DNA from: Lachnocurva sp045579705 | GTDB lineage: Bacteria > Bacillota > Clostridia > Lachnospirales > Lachnospiraceae | Reading direction: 5' to 3' | Length of the DNA: 36,274 nucleotides | NCBI GenBank assembly: GCA_045579705.1 | Contig: JAZNMP010000026.1 | Location: 1-36,274 of the forward strand | In this document: positions 29,868 to 36,274 of the stretch, piece after piece | How positions within the stretch are numbered: position 1 is the stretch's first letter | Layout: each line of letters starts with the position of its first letter | Notes under the pieces: generated by a model | Told to the model about the DNA's origin: nothing | Database searches by the model: none | What the model saw: the letters and a program-made list of their open reading frames with translations, nothing else | Program-made: the position numbers and the translations under genes

Positions 29868-30950
29868 ATGAAGTGTAAAGAATGCGGAGAAAATATTGGG
29901 TTTAAAGAAGAGTTCTGTCCAAAGTGCGGAGCAAAGGTTGAAGGAAGAAAATTTAATATTCCTTTAAATAAAGAACAGATTAAAGAAACTTCTGCAAACG
30001 CAACAAAGGCTGGAAGTAAGTTCTTAAAGAATGCGAGTGCGACTCTTTCGGAAAAAGCTTCTGATGCCAAAGATGCAGCATTTGAAATGAAGGATGATAT
30101 CACAGCGAAGCTAACAGAGCTAGATAGAATGTTGGAAGAAGTGATTAATGAATATAATGGCGCATACACTTTGATGAATGATAAAGGGATGCAGCTTTAT
30201 GTTCAGAGATGTAGAGCGATTGATAACATTAATAATGTTGAAGCTTTGATTAATAGTATTGCAAATCATCCTAAGAGCTTCGATACAGATTTTGAAGAAA
30301 TCAACATGAATAGAAGACAGTTTACGGATGCGTGTGCTTTTGCTGAGCGTGAGGTTATGGAAGCCAGAAAAGCAGCAGCGAGTGCTGGAGCTGGATTGGC
30401 AGCAGGAGCAAGTGTTGCTTTTATGGGACCGACTGCAGCGATGTGGATTGCTACGACATTTGGAACAGCTTCAACTGGAGCAGCTATTTCGACATTAGGT
30501 GGAGCGGCGGCTACAAATGCTGCTATGGCATGGCTTGGTGGAGGAGCATTGGCAGCAGGTGGACATGGTATAGCAGGTGGCGAAGCTCTATTGGCGATGG
30601 CTGGTCCTATTGGCTGGACTATTGCAGGAGCTACGCTTTTGACTTCAATAGTTCTATTTGCGAAGAGCAGAACTAAACTTAATAAAGAGAAGAATGAAGA
30701 AATCGAATCTGTTAAGAGGAACATAGAACGTATTAGAGAAATGGATGAAGCAATTTTTGCTCTTCTCAAACAGACAACAGACATAAGAGAAAAAGTTAGT
30801 TTGAATTATCTTGACTGCCTTGGATTATTTGAAGGGGATTACAATTCTTTTTCAGATGAGGAGAAACTGAAACTTGGATCTATGGTTAATCTGACAAAGT
30901 CTCTTTCTGTTTTGTATCAGAAGCAGATCAAGCAGGAGGATATTGAGTGA
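29868..30950 (+). CDS. zinc-ribbon protein with glycine-rich hydrophobic region, unknown function (360 aa)
   Basis: Residues 3-22 form a zinc ribbon (CKECG...CPKCG). A helical, charged segment follows (about 30-165). Residues about 168-270 are strongly hydrophobic and Gly/Ala-rich (AGAGLAAGASVAFMGPTA..., TASTGAAISTLGGAAATNAAMAWLGGGALAAGG, MAGPIGWTIAGATLL). This composition fits glycine-zipper membrane helices of the kind that can oligomerise or form pores. A coiled-coil-like segment ends the protein. The hydrophobic motif is widespread in uncharacterised bacterial proteins. The stop overlaps the next start (TGATG), so it is translationally coupled to it. No enzyme motif is visible. Confidence 0.75.
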   Translation: MKCKECGENIGFKEEFCPKCGAKVEGRKFNIPLNKEQIKETSANATKAGSKFLKNASATLSEKASDAKDAAFEMKDDITAKLTELDRMLEEVINEYNGAYTLMNDKGMQLYVQRCRAIDNINNVEALINSIANHPKSFDTDFEEINMNRRQFTDACAFAEREVMEARKAAASAGAGLAAGASVAFMGPTAAMWIATTFGTASTGAAISTLGGAAATNAAMAWLGGGALAAGGHGIAGGEALLAMAGPIGWTIAGATLLTSIVLFAKSRTKLNKEKNEEIESVKRNIERIREMDEAIFALLKQTTDIREKVSLNYLDCLGLFEGDYNSFSDEEKLKLGSMVNLTKSLSVLYQKQIKQEDIE

Positions 30951-31813
30951 TGATTGAGGATATAGTAAAAGACATCACGTTAGATTATCTGCAGAATTCT
31001 AAACTTGGTGACAAATTAGATGTAGCACTTCGAGCATATGAAAAAGCAGAGGAAGCAGCAAATGCTTTTGTTCATGATGAAAGCGACAATTCTGTAAAGA
31101 TAATGCGTATAGGTACGATGCTTACTTTTGCAATTATTAGTAAGTTGAAGTCTAAGAGATCATTTAAAGATTTTGATGAAAAAGATTGGACTAAGATTGC
31201 AGAGAGTGTAGTTCAATATGCCATTATAGAGGCAGATGAACGATATAGCATGCGGATTTTTTGCATGTATGCTGATTATATAGACGCTTCTGTAGGTTTG
31301 CTTAGAAAGGCGAATTGTCCTGAGGAAAAATGTACAGCTATTCAGGCGTTATCAGATGAGATTCGTTCCCTTACAGAAGATTTTCAGGCTGAGAAAATGT
31401 CGGAAGTAGATTATACAGAACAATGTTTATGGATACTGCTGGAAGCGATGATTAAGCTTCTGACTGCTTTTGGAGGTACATTTATGTCCGAAGAAGCAGC
31501 TGAGTTCGTTGAAAGTGTTTCAATGTTTGCTTTTGAATACGGAAGGTATCGTTTGTATAAGCAGGAATTAGAATTGTTGGATTTATATCTAACACATCAA
31601 TATGAACTTGATGATGAGTTAGAGCAGAAACTTGCTGAATATAAGGAAGCATTAGAGCATGAGCAAAGAGAGTTTGAGCTTCTCATTGAAGACGCTTTTA
31701 GTACAGATTTTGCAAAGAGATTAAAAGCGTCGGTAGATGTAGCTAGAAATGTAGGCGTATCTGACGATGAAATATTAATCGGTCTTGAGATGATTGATGA
31801 GTTTTTTAATTAG
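30950..31813 (+). CDS. helical protein of unknown function (287 aa)
   Basis: No family recognised. It is predicted to be almost all helix, acidic, with no signal peptide. Hydrophobic helices at about 48-62 and 160-175 are short and probably buried rather than membrane-spanning. The ATG at the overlap with the upstream stop (TGATG) was chosen, with GGAGG 11 bp upstream. Position and coupling suggest that it works with the zinc-ribbon membrane protein before it and YccF after it. Confidence 0.75.
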   Translation: MIEDIVKDITLDYLQNSKLGDKLDVALRAYEKAEEAANAFVHDESDNSVKIMRIGTMLTFAIISKLKSKRSFKDFDEKDWTKIAESVVQYAIIEADERYSMRIFCMYADYIDASVGLLRKANCPEEKCTAIQALSDEIRSLTEDFQAEKMSEVDYTEQCLWILLEAMIKLLTAFGGTFMSEEAAEFVESVSMFAFEYGRYRLYKQELELLDLYLTHQYELDDELEQKLAEYKEALEHEQREFELLIEDAFSTDFAKRLKASVDVARNVGVSDDEILIGLEMIDEFFN

Positions 31814-31825
31814 ATGGAGAAATAT

Positions 31826-32191
31826 ATGAATTTCGTTGGAAACTTAATTTGGATTATATGTGGTGGCTTGATTAGCGCTATCGGATGGTGGATTACGGGA
31901 GTTCTGTGGTGCATTACTATCGTAGGGATTCCTGTGGGATTGCAGTGCTTTAAGCTGTCATCGATTTCACTGAACCCTTTTGGAAAGGAAATCGTGAATG
32001 AAGGGGGAACTTTTTCCTTCCTGGTGAATATAGTTTGGCTTCTGGTTTCCGGGTTGGAACTAGCCATCGGAAATCTAGTGATTGGATGCTTGCTGTGTAT
32101 CACGATTGTGGGGATTCCTTTTGGGTTGCAGTTCTTTAAGATTGCGAGGTTGGCACTGTTTCCATTTGGAGCGAGAGTTGTAAGAATGTGA
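31826..32191 (+). CDS. yccF: YccF domain-containing inner membrane protein (121 aa)
   Basis: Small membrane protein of the YccF family, whose function is unknown. It has an internal duplication: WCITIVGIPVGLQCFKLSSISLNPFGKEIV and LCITIVGIPFGLQFFKIARLALFPFGARVV, each preceded by hydrophobic helices (four membrane segments in total). The ATG with GGAGA 6 bp upstream was chosen over one 12 bp earlier that overlaps this site. The last ~36 bp of the gene, including the stop, are duplicated directly downstream. Third gene of the operon. Confidence 0.88.
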   Translation: MNFVGNLIWIICGGLISAIGWWITGVLWCITIVGIPVGLQCFKLSSISLNPFGKEIVNEGGTFSFLVNIVWLLVSGLELAIGNLVIGCLLCITIVGIPFGLQFFKIARLALFPFGARVVRM

Positions 32192-32194
32192 TTT

Positions 32195-32230
32195 TTTCCG
32201 TTTGGAGAGAGAATTGTGAGAATGTGATTT
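32195..32230 (+). repeat. tandem duplication of the yccF 3' end
   Basis: The 36 bp after the stop repeat the last 36 bp of yccF (TTTCC..TTTGGAG.GAGA.TTGT.AGAATGTGA) with four differences. It may be an old replication-slippage event. Confidence 0.85.
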
Positions 32231-32274
32231 TTTCCGGGGTTTTGGGGAAAAAGATGGGAAATCCCGGGAAAAAA
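32228..32274. repeat. weak dyad upstream of array G
   Basis: TTTTTTCC-GGG pairs with CCCGGGAAAAAA around a 24-nt purine-rich loop. Its centre is about 73.5 bp before the first array G dyad, so it may be a diverged member. Confidence 0.5.
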
Positions 32275-32303
32275 CGGGGAAAAAATGAGATTGATTTAAT
32301 TAG

Positions 32304-32471
32304 AACTCCGGGGGAATGGCAAAAATGAGGGTTAATCCCGGAATTTTAGCGAGAATAAACGAAATAAATTCCGGGAAATTGGAGAAAGAAAGGGAAAATC
32401 CCGGAATTCAGGTGACAAAGTGAAAAATAAATTCCGGGAAATTGAAGAAAAAAAGGAAAAAACCCGGAATT
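32304..32471. repeat. dyad array G: AATTCCGGG / CCCGGAATT repeats, exact 63-bp period
   Basis: Three 42-bp units at 32304-32345, 32367-32408 and 32430-32471, exactly 63 bp apart, with 21-bp spacers. The arms are 9 bp plus. Loops are purine-rich (AAATTGGAGAAAGAAAGGG, AAATTGAAGAAAAAAAGG). CAGGTGACAAA follows units 2 and 3. The first unit has one mismatch (AACTCCGGG). The array fills the gap between yccF and the deformylase-like gene. Confidence 0.92.
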
Positions 32472-32529
32472 CAGGTGACAAAAATAATAAACGAGATTTT
32501 AGAAACAAGAGTAAGAAAGTAGCAAAAGT

Positions 32530-32940
32530 ATGATAAAACCAATAGTTCGAGATCCCTTATTTCTGCAGCAAAAGTCGGTGCCGGCGACGGAGGCGGATGC
32601 GCAGGTTATCGTGGATTTGATGGATACATTGAGAGCGAATATGGACAGGTGCGTCGGAATGGCGGCGAACATGATCGGAGTGAAGAAGCAGATCATCGTG
32701 GTGGCGGTTGGTCCCTTTATCTTTCCGATGGTGAATCCGGTGATTACAGCGAAGCGTGGTAGATACGAGACTGAGGAGAGTTGCTTGTCGCTGGATGGCG
32801 TGCGACCTTGCGTGAGGTATGAGGAGATTGAGGTCGACTATCTAGACCAGAATTTTCAGCCGCAGTATGGAACGTACAGTGATTTCACGGCGCAGATTAT
32901 TCAGCACGAGATTCAGCATTTTAGTGGGGAGTTGATTTAG
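32530..32940 (+). CDS. peptide deformylase-like protein with altered motif 1 (136 aa)
   Basis: Metallohydrolase fold of the peptide deformylase family, which removes the N-formyl group from nascent proteins. The three family motifs are present but divergent. Motif 1 is CVGMAANMIG, where the usual GxGxAAxQ has lost its first Gly and the Gln. Motif 2 is EESCLSLDG (EGCLS in canonical enzymes; the Cys ligand is kept). Motif 3 is QHEIQHFSG (HExxH kept, Asp replaced by Gln). At 136 aa it lacks the extensions of housekeeping Def. It may be a specialised or weakly active deformylase. The ribosome binding site is poor. Its stop overlaps the GTG start of the next gene. Confidence 0.82.
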   Translation: MIKPIVRDPLFLQQKSVPATEADAQVIVDLMDTLRANMDRCVGMAANMIGVKKQIIVVAVGPFIFPMVNPVITAKRGRYETEESCLSLDGVRPCVRYEEIEVDYLDQNFQPQYGTYSDFTAQIIQHEIQHFSGELI

Positions 32941-33299
32941 TGGTTACGAAGGAAGATATCTTAGCATACGCAAAATCGCAATACGACACGGACCCGGAGT
33001 ATCTGTGGGCGAGGTATCCTGACACGGGAATCTTGCGCCATCGTCGTGGGCAAAAATGGTACGCAATCTTCATGAGTATTGAGGGCACAAAAGTCGGCCT
33101 TGATTCGAATGAGGCGGTCGAGATCATGAATGTCAAATGCGAGCCTGACATGATATTTGCCCTCTGCGAGCAGAAAGGCTTCGCGCCGGCTTATCATATG
33201 AATAAAAAGCATTGGATTACTATCATCCTGAATGGAAGCGTTCGGGATGAAGAGATTTATAACTTGCTGGATGTGAGTTATGAGATGACGAGAGGGTAA
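32940..33299 (+). CDS. MmcQ/YjbR family protein (119 aa)
   Basis: Small protein of the MmcQ/YjbR family, which has a CyaY-like DNA-binding fold and no firmly established role. Typical blocks are TDPEYLWARYPDTGILRHRRGQKWYAIFM, LDSNEAVEIMNVKCEPDMIFAL, GFAPAYHMNKKHWITIILNG and the C-terminal YNLLDVSYEMTR. The GTG start overlaps the upstream stop (TAGTG) with GGGGAG before it, so it is translationally coupled to the deformylase-like gene. Its stop abuts the stop of the convergent gene with no gap. Confidence 0.88.
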   Translation: MVTKEDILAYAKSQYDTDPEYLWARYPDTGILRHRRGQKWYAIFMSIEGTKVGLDSNEAVEIMNVKCEPDMIFALCEQKGFAPAYHMNKKHWITIILNGSVRDEEIYNLLDVSYEMTRG

Positions 33300-34511
33300 T
33301 CAGAAACCTTTATTCTTTAGCTGCATCTTTCGCTCATACATCTTCTTATCAGCGCGTTCGAAGATGAGCTGATAACAGTAGTCGGTTTGAGGGCGGTATT
33401 CTTCCAGGCCAGAAGCCACTACCACTGCATCGTGGCAGTTATTGTAGTCAATGATTTCATTAAAGTTGCGAAGCAGTTCTTCGCGGTTCTGGTAGTCTTC
33501 GCCTTCCAGGATTGCAACAAATTCGTCACCGCCCACACGAAAGACAGGGCTGTGCTTGAAGGTAGTACAAATCAGGCGGCAACCTTCTTTGATATACTGG
33601 TCGCCGGCTTTGTGACCAAAATGGTCATTGACAATCTTTAGATTATTTAGATCGAACACGATTACAGCGAGCTGTTCAGCGACTTTGTTGCTGATTCGTT
33701 CGTCAATCTGTTGTTCTAGTTCAAAATAAGCGTACTTATTACGCACGCCGGTCAGAGAATCGACGTATGCCATCTTTCGCGCCTGTTCTAGTTCTTTACG
33801 CTGACGTCGTTCTCTCTCTAAGAGGGATAAAAGTTCGTCGTGCTGTTCTTTTTTCTCATTATCTAATACGAATGTGTGAAGCAAGCTGGAGCCGAGCATA
33901 TATCCCATGCTAGAGAATGGGAGTAGCGGTATGAGCGCCTGCAACAGCAAAAAAGAAGACACAAAGATGCCTGCAAAGCCGATGGTGCTATATCGATGTT
34001 GTAGAACGGTATTGTTGCGACGTCCCCAGAATAGTGAGTACATGCTGGTTATGAAGTATAGTGTTATCTGGGCATAGAGCTGAACATAACGAAGGATTAA
34101 AGCTTCAAATGTTCCGTCTGCACTGAAACGAAACATTACAGGAGCAAAGTGGTTCCATATGAGAATGGTGCATTGTGAGAACAGGAGAATCCAACCTAGA
34201 ATCTTAAGTATTCGGCTGAGGACATCGTCACGCTTTAGATAGAGCACTACAAATCTGGTCCATAAGAAGACCGCGATAATCATAGATAAAAAATAAAACA
34301 CAGTATCAATGTAGCAAAGTCTTATAAATTTATAATCGTAGAGAAGACCCCATAGAAAATCAGTGATATAGAACAGTAAAATGCTATACAAATACAGTCG
34401 ATATGCGTGAATGATCGAATTCGACTCGGTGTAATCTTTTTTAGCGAGAACGTCAAAATTTACGATCACGAGCAGCATGATTGCCAGAATCGCGTAGGAT
34501 GAATAATACAT
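33300..34511 (-). CDS. membrane-bound diguanylate cyclase, GGDEF domain (403 aa)
   Basis: Makes c-di-GMP from two GTP. The first ~215 residues hold six or seven hydrophobic helices (starting YYSSYAILAIMLLVIVNF). A coiled coil of the signalling-helix type follows (LLSLLERERRQRKELEQARKMAYVDSLTGVRNKYAYFE). The GGDEF domain has FDLNNLKIVNDHFGHKAGDQYI and active-site FRVGGDEF. At the I-site position the residues are FKHS instead of RxxD, so feedback inhibition through that site is unlikely. The ribosome binding site AAAGGGG lies upstream on the minus strand. It is the only minus-strand gene in the window. Confidence 0.93.
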   Translation of the reverse strand: MYYSSYAILAIMLLVIVNFDVLAKKDYTESNSIIHAYRLYLYSILLFYITDFLWGLLYDYKFIRLCYIDTVFYFLSMIIAVFLWTRFVVLYLKRDDVLSRILKILGWILLFSQCTILIWNHFAPVMFRFSADGTFEALILRYVQLYAQITLYFITSMYSLFWGRRNNTVLQHRYSTIGFAGIFVSSFLLLQALIPLLPFSSMGYMLGSSLLHTFVLDNEKKEQHDELLSLLERERRQRKELEQARKMAYVDSLTGVRNKYAYFELEQQIDERISNKVAEQLAVIVFDLNNLKIVNDHFGHKAGDQYIKEGCRLICTTFKHSPVFRVGGDEFVAILEGEDYQNREELLRNFNEIIDYNNCHDAVVVASGLEEYRPQTDYCYQLIFERADKKMYERKMQLKNKGF

Positions 34512-34589
34512 ATGCTATTCCCCTTTGATATGCACTAATATTAAACATTGTCTTAATTATATAATAAAAATAAACCCGGGCGAGGCGCT

Positions 34590-34617
34590 TTGCAAAAGTT
34601 GTTAAAAAATTTATAAT
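34590..34617 (+). promoter_or_regulatory. sigma-A promoter of MazG-like gene
   Basis: TTGCAA (34590-34595), a 16-bp spacer and TATAAT (34612-34617), 90 bp before the start codon. Confidence 0.7.
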
Positions 34618-34706
34618 TATAAAGATGTTGAATGGTATGTATATTTATGGATGTGATTCAGAACTTCAGGCGGAACTTATTAAGGCTTCAAAGTAGAGGA
34701 ATTAAA

Positions 34707-35027
34707 ATGAAACAGGAAACAATAAATAGAATCAGGAAATTTACAGAAGATCGTGATTGGGATCAATTTCATTCTCCATCTAATTTAGCTAAATCTATTG
34801 TCATCGAGGCAGCAGAATTATTAGAGTGCTTCCAGTGGGATGATGAAAAATACGATGAGCAGCATGTTAAAGAAGAATTGGCTGATGTAATGGTTTACTG
34901 TCAGAATCTCGCAGATAAGCTTGGCTTTGATGCGGATGAGATTGTCAATATGAAGATGGCACAGAACGAAGCAAAGTATCCGGTGGAGAAAGCAAGAGGA
35001 AGTAGTGCGAAATATACAGAATTATAA
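34707..35027 (+). CDS. MazG-like nucleotide pyrophosphohydrolase (106 aa)
   Basis: All-alpha NTP pyrophosphatase of the MazG/RS21-C6 type that hydrolyses (d)NTPs to NMP and PPi, often on damaged or modified nucleotides. The metal-binding motif is IEAAELLECFQW (ExxE, with the first Glu in helix 2) followed by EELADVMVYCQNLAD (ExxD). The C-terminus carries NEAKYPVEKARG, usual for the family. The ATG with AGAGGA upstream was selected; the longer reading frame lacks a ribosome binding site. 17 bp separate it from the CPBP gene, so a two-gene unit is likely. Confidence 0.9.
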   Translation: MKQETINRIRKFTEDRDWDQFHSPSNLAKSIVIEAAELLECFQWDDEKYDEQHVKEELADVMVYCQNLADKLGFDADEIVNMKMAQNEAKYPVEKARGSSAKYTEL

Positions 35028-35044
35028 TACGAAGGAAAACATCA

Positions 35045-35695
35045 ATGGAAAAGACAACATATACAAAGTGGGATGGTTTTAGAGCGATAATATTATATGT
35101 AGTAGGTTGCATCATTCCAGTTATTTACTGCGGAATACTGCCACAAACGAGAATCAGCGATGACACAATAAACATATTGCAATTTACATTAGATTATATA
35201 CCGATATTGCTATGTTTAATGTTCGTAAAATATGAAAAACGTGGCTTATCATCAATTGGAATAAGATTAACAAAATCATGGAAACACATCACTATACTAT
35301 TGATTGGAACAGTGATAATGGTCTCTATTAATGGAGTGTTCAGCTGTATATTTATGGAGAAAACGCATATTACAACATTGTTTGGTTCTTATATAAATAT
35401 ATTGATATTTCTTCCAGGAGCAATTGAAGAAGAGCTTACCTGTAGAGCATATTTACAGACCCGATTAAGAGGTTTAATTGATAATGAAAAAATTGTTCTT
35501 TTTATAGGATCATTTTTGTTCCTTCTATCACATTATCCGGTAATGTGGTGTGTGGGAGAGTGGTTTCTACCAATTGAGAGAGTGATTTTATTGATAATCT
35601 TAGGTTTGGTTTGTGGAATTCAGTATAACAAAACAAATAATGTTTGGATTCCAATAATTACGCATTTTATTTATAACATGGTACAGTTTGTATAA
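35045..35695 (+). CDS. CPBP-family intramembrane metalloprotease (216 aa)
   Basis: Polytopic membrane protein of the CPBP (Abi/CAAX) family. There are about six hydrophobic segments. The family motifs are present: EEELTCRAYLQTRL (EExxxR, motif 1), LLSHYP (motif 2 region) and ITHFIYNMVQF (HxxxN, motif 3). Bacterial members are linked to bacteriocin self-immunity or peptide maturation, but the substrate of this one is unknown. RBS GAAGGAAAA is 6 bp upstream. Co-transcribed with the MazG-like gene by position. Confidence 0.9.
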   Translation: MEKTTYTKWDGFRAIILYVVGCIIPVIYCGILPQTRISDDTINILQFTLDYIPILLCLMFVKYEKRGLSSIGIRLTKSWKHITILLIGTVIMVSINGVFSCIFMEKTHITTLFGSYINILIFLPGAIEEELTCRAYLQTRLRGLIDNEKIVLFIGSFLFLLSHYPVMWCVGEWFLPIERVILLIILGLVCGIQYNKTNNVWIPIITHFIYNMVQFV

Positions 35696-35732
35696 ATCGT
35701 TGGTGCTCGACCTCTTTAGAGCGAGGGATGCT

Positions 35733-35752
35733 TCTTGAACGCTAGTTCAAGA
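35733..35752 (+). repeat. short hairpin after CPBP gene
   Basis: Perfect 8-bp stem TCTTGAAC / GTTCAAGA with a GCTA loop and no T-run. It could be a weak terminator or processing signal. Confidence 0.6.
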
Positions 35753-35813
35753 ATATGGGCATGTCGACAACTTCAAGTTTGCGGAGCTGACCTGCTTTGG
35801 TGCAGAGCCCAAC

Positions 35814-36120
35814 CTACGGAAAATCGACGATTTGTGTAGGATTTTCCGTAGTTTACGGAGCTGACTTGTTTTGTTGGTGAGCTTGGCCTACGGAAAATCG
35901 ACGATTTGTGTAGGTTTTTTCGTAGTTTGCGGAGCTAACCTGCTTAGGTGTAGAGCACGGCCTACGGAAAATCGACGATTTGTGTAGGATTTTCCGTAGT
36001 TTGCGGAGCTAACCTGCTTAGGTGTAGAGCTCGACCTACGGAAAATCGACGATTTGTGTAGGATTTTTCGTAGTTTGCGGAGCTAACTTACTTAGGTGCA
36101 GAGCTCGTCTTACGGAAAAT
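35814..36120. repeat. dyad array E: CTACGGAAAATC / GATTTTCCGTAG repeats, exact 74-bp period
   Basis: 38-bp units start at 35814, 35888, 35962 and 36036; a fifth left arm (TTACGGAAAATCG) starts at 36110 and has no right arm. Every step is 74 bp. Left arms and loops (GACGATTTGTGTAG) are identical in the four full units. Right arms vary at one or two bases; units 2 and 4 have T for C opposite G. The 36-bp spacers share GCGGAGCTAACCTGCTTAGG, and a spacer-like copy also precedes unit 1. The spacer core matches array D. The array ends 60 bp before the crcB start. Confidence 0.94.
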
Positions 36121-36179
36121 CGCACAAATTCGGATTTATAGAGTATTTATATTCTAGTTTTTATGATTATGAGGTTGAT

Positions 36180-36274
36180 ATGAATTTTTTATTTGTGGCG
36201 CTTGGAGGCGCTTTGGGTGCAGTAACACGATATGCTATAAGTCTTATTCCAGTTAAGACGGGATTTCCAGTATT
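36180..36274 (+). CDS. crcB: fluoride channel CrcB/FluC, N-terminal part (runs off window)
   Basis: The 31 visible residues begin MNFLFVALGGALGAVTRYAIS, containing the GGxxGAxxRY signature of the small dual-topology fluoride channel family. It exports toxic fluoride across the membrane. The ribosome binding site is weak (GAGGT, 5 bp upstream). A fluoride riboswitch often precedes such genes; the space directly upstream is occupied by dyad array E and I see no such motif. These channels often occur as tandem pairs, so a second copy may lie beyond the window. Confidence 0.85.
   Translation, partial: MNFLFVALGGALGAVTRYAISLIPVKTGFPV

Noticed and set aside
30266..30784. Minus-strand frame of 172 codons opposite the zinc-ribbon gene
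   Set aside because: It is the complement of the Gly/Ala-rich coding segment, giving an artificial Ala/Pro-rich peptide with no ribosome binding site.
36121..36179. Fluoride riboswitch upstream of crcB
   Set aside because: The sequence between array E and the start codon is short and AT-rich and lacks the pseudoknot-forming GC elements of that riboswitch.

Overview
The window looks like a chromosomal segment of a motile, Gram-positive anaerobe of the Lachnospiraceae type (Butyrivibrio, Pseudobutyrivibrio or Lachnospira relatives); genus and species cannot be fixed from the sequence alone. The reasons are tandem flagellins behind a sigma-28-like promoter, pyruvate phosphate dikinase, a long M16C peptidase next to era-recO, single-chain bacterial/eukaryotic-type glycyl-tRNA synthetase, MecA, strong GGAGG ribosome binding sites and a moderately AT-rich composition.

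Layout. 1-3720: the end of one flagellin gene and two complete tandem flagellin genes, each followed by its own terminator. Both complete genes carry a GGA-loop hairpin plus a GGA in the Shine-Dalgarno, the layout expected for CsrA control. 3723-8445: a small membrane protein with rarA, a tRNA-Leu(CAA), mecA, and an XRE regulator/unknown/DUF362 cluster that starts from a promoter containing a perfect palindrome. 8446-10027: about 1.6 kb without a credible gene, packed with inverted-repeat arrays. 10028-12200: a chemoreceptor. 12556-24405: housekeeping genes (mscS, M16C peptidase, era, recO, a membrane protein, glyS, prmA, ppdK). 24406-29711: accessory genes (a C39 peptidase-cyclophilin-like fusion, Nudix, GNAT, a P-loop kinase-like protein, a decayed fragment, and a FIST-GGDEF cyclase). 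29741-32191: a compact three-gene operon of unknown function (zinc ribbon/glycine-rich hydrophobic protein, helical protein, YccF). 32530-35695: a deformylase-like protein, MmcQ/YjbR, a membrane GGDEF protein on the minus strand, a MazG-like protein and a CPBP protease. 36180-end: the start of crcB/fluC behind another repeat array.

The most unusual content is a set of six non-coding arrays of inverted repeats (dyads). They lie at 8511-8973, 9309-9606, 9652-9910, 24479-24565, 32304-32471 and 35814-36120, with a lone copy at 25914-25951. Each array has its own arm sequence, but within an array the dyads have nearly fixed size and are spaced at 53.5, 73, 73.5, 52, 63 and 74 bp. These are close to 5, 7, 7, 5, 6 and 7 turns of B-DNA. 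Two arrays 26 kb apart have different arms yet share the spacer core GCGGAGCTAAC, so they appear to be members of one element class. No cas, reverse transcriptase, transposase or integrase gene is present in the window. Function is unknown; candidates are binding platforms for a DNA-bending or nucleoid protein, or structured RNA arrays.

Functionally the window joins motility (flagellins, chemoreceptor) with c-di-GMP signalling (two GGDEF proteins, neither with a recognisable I-site) and basic RNA, DNA and protein quality-control genes. Operon calls, promoters and terminators are read by eye from spacing and motifs, not computed.
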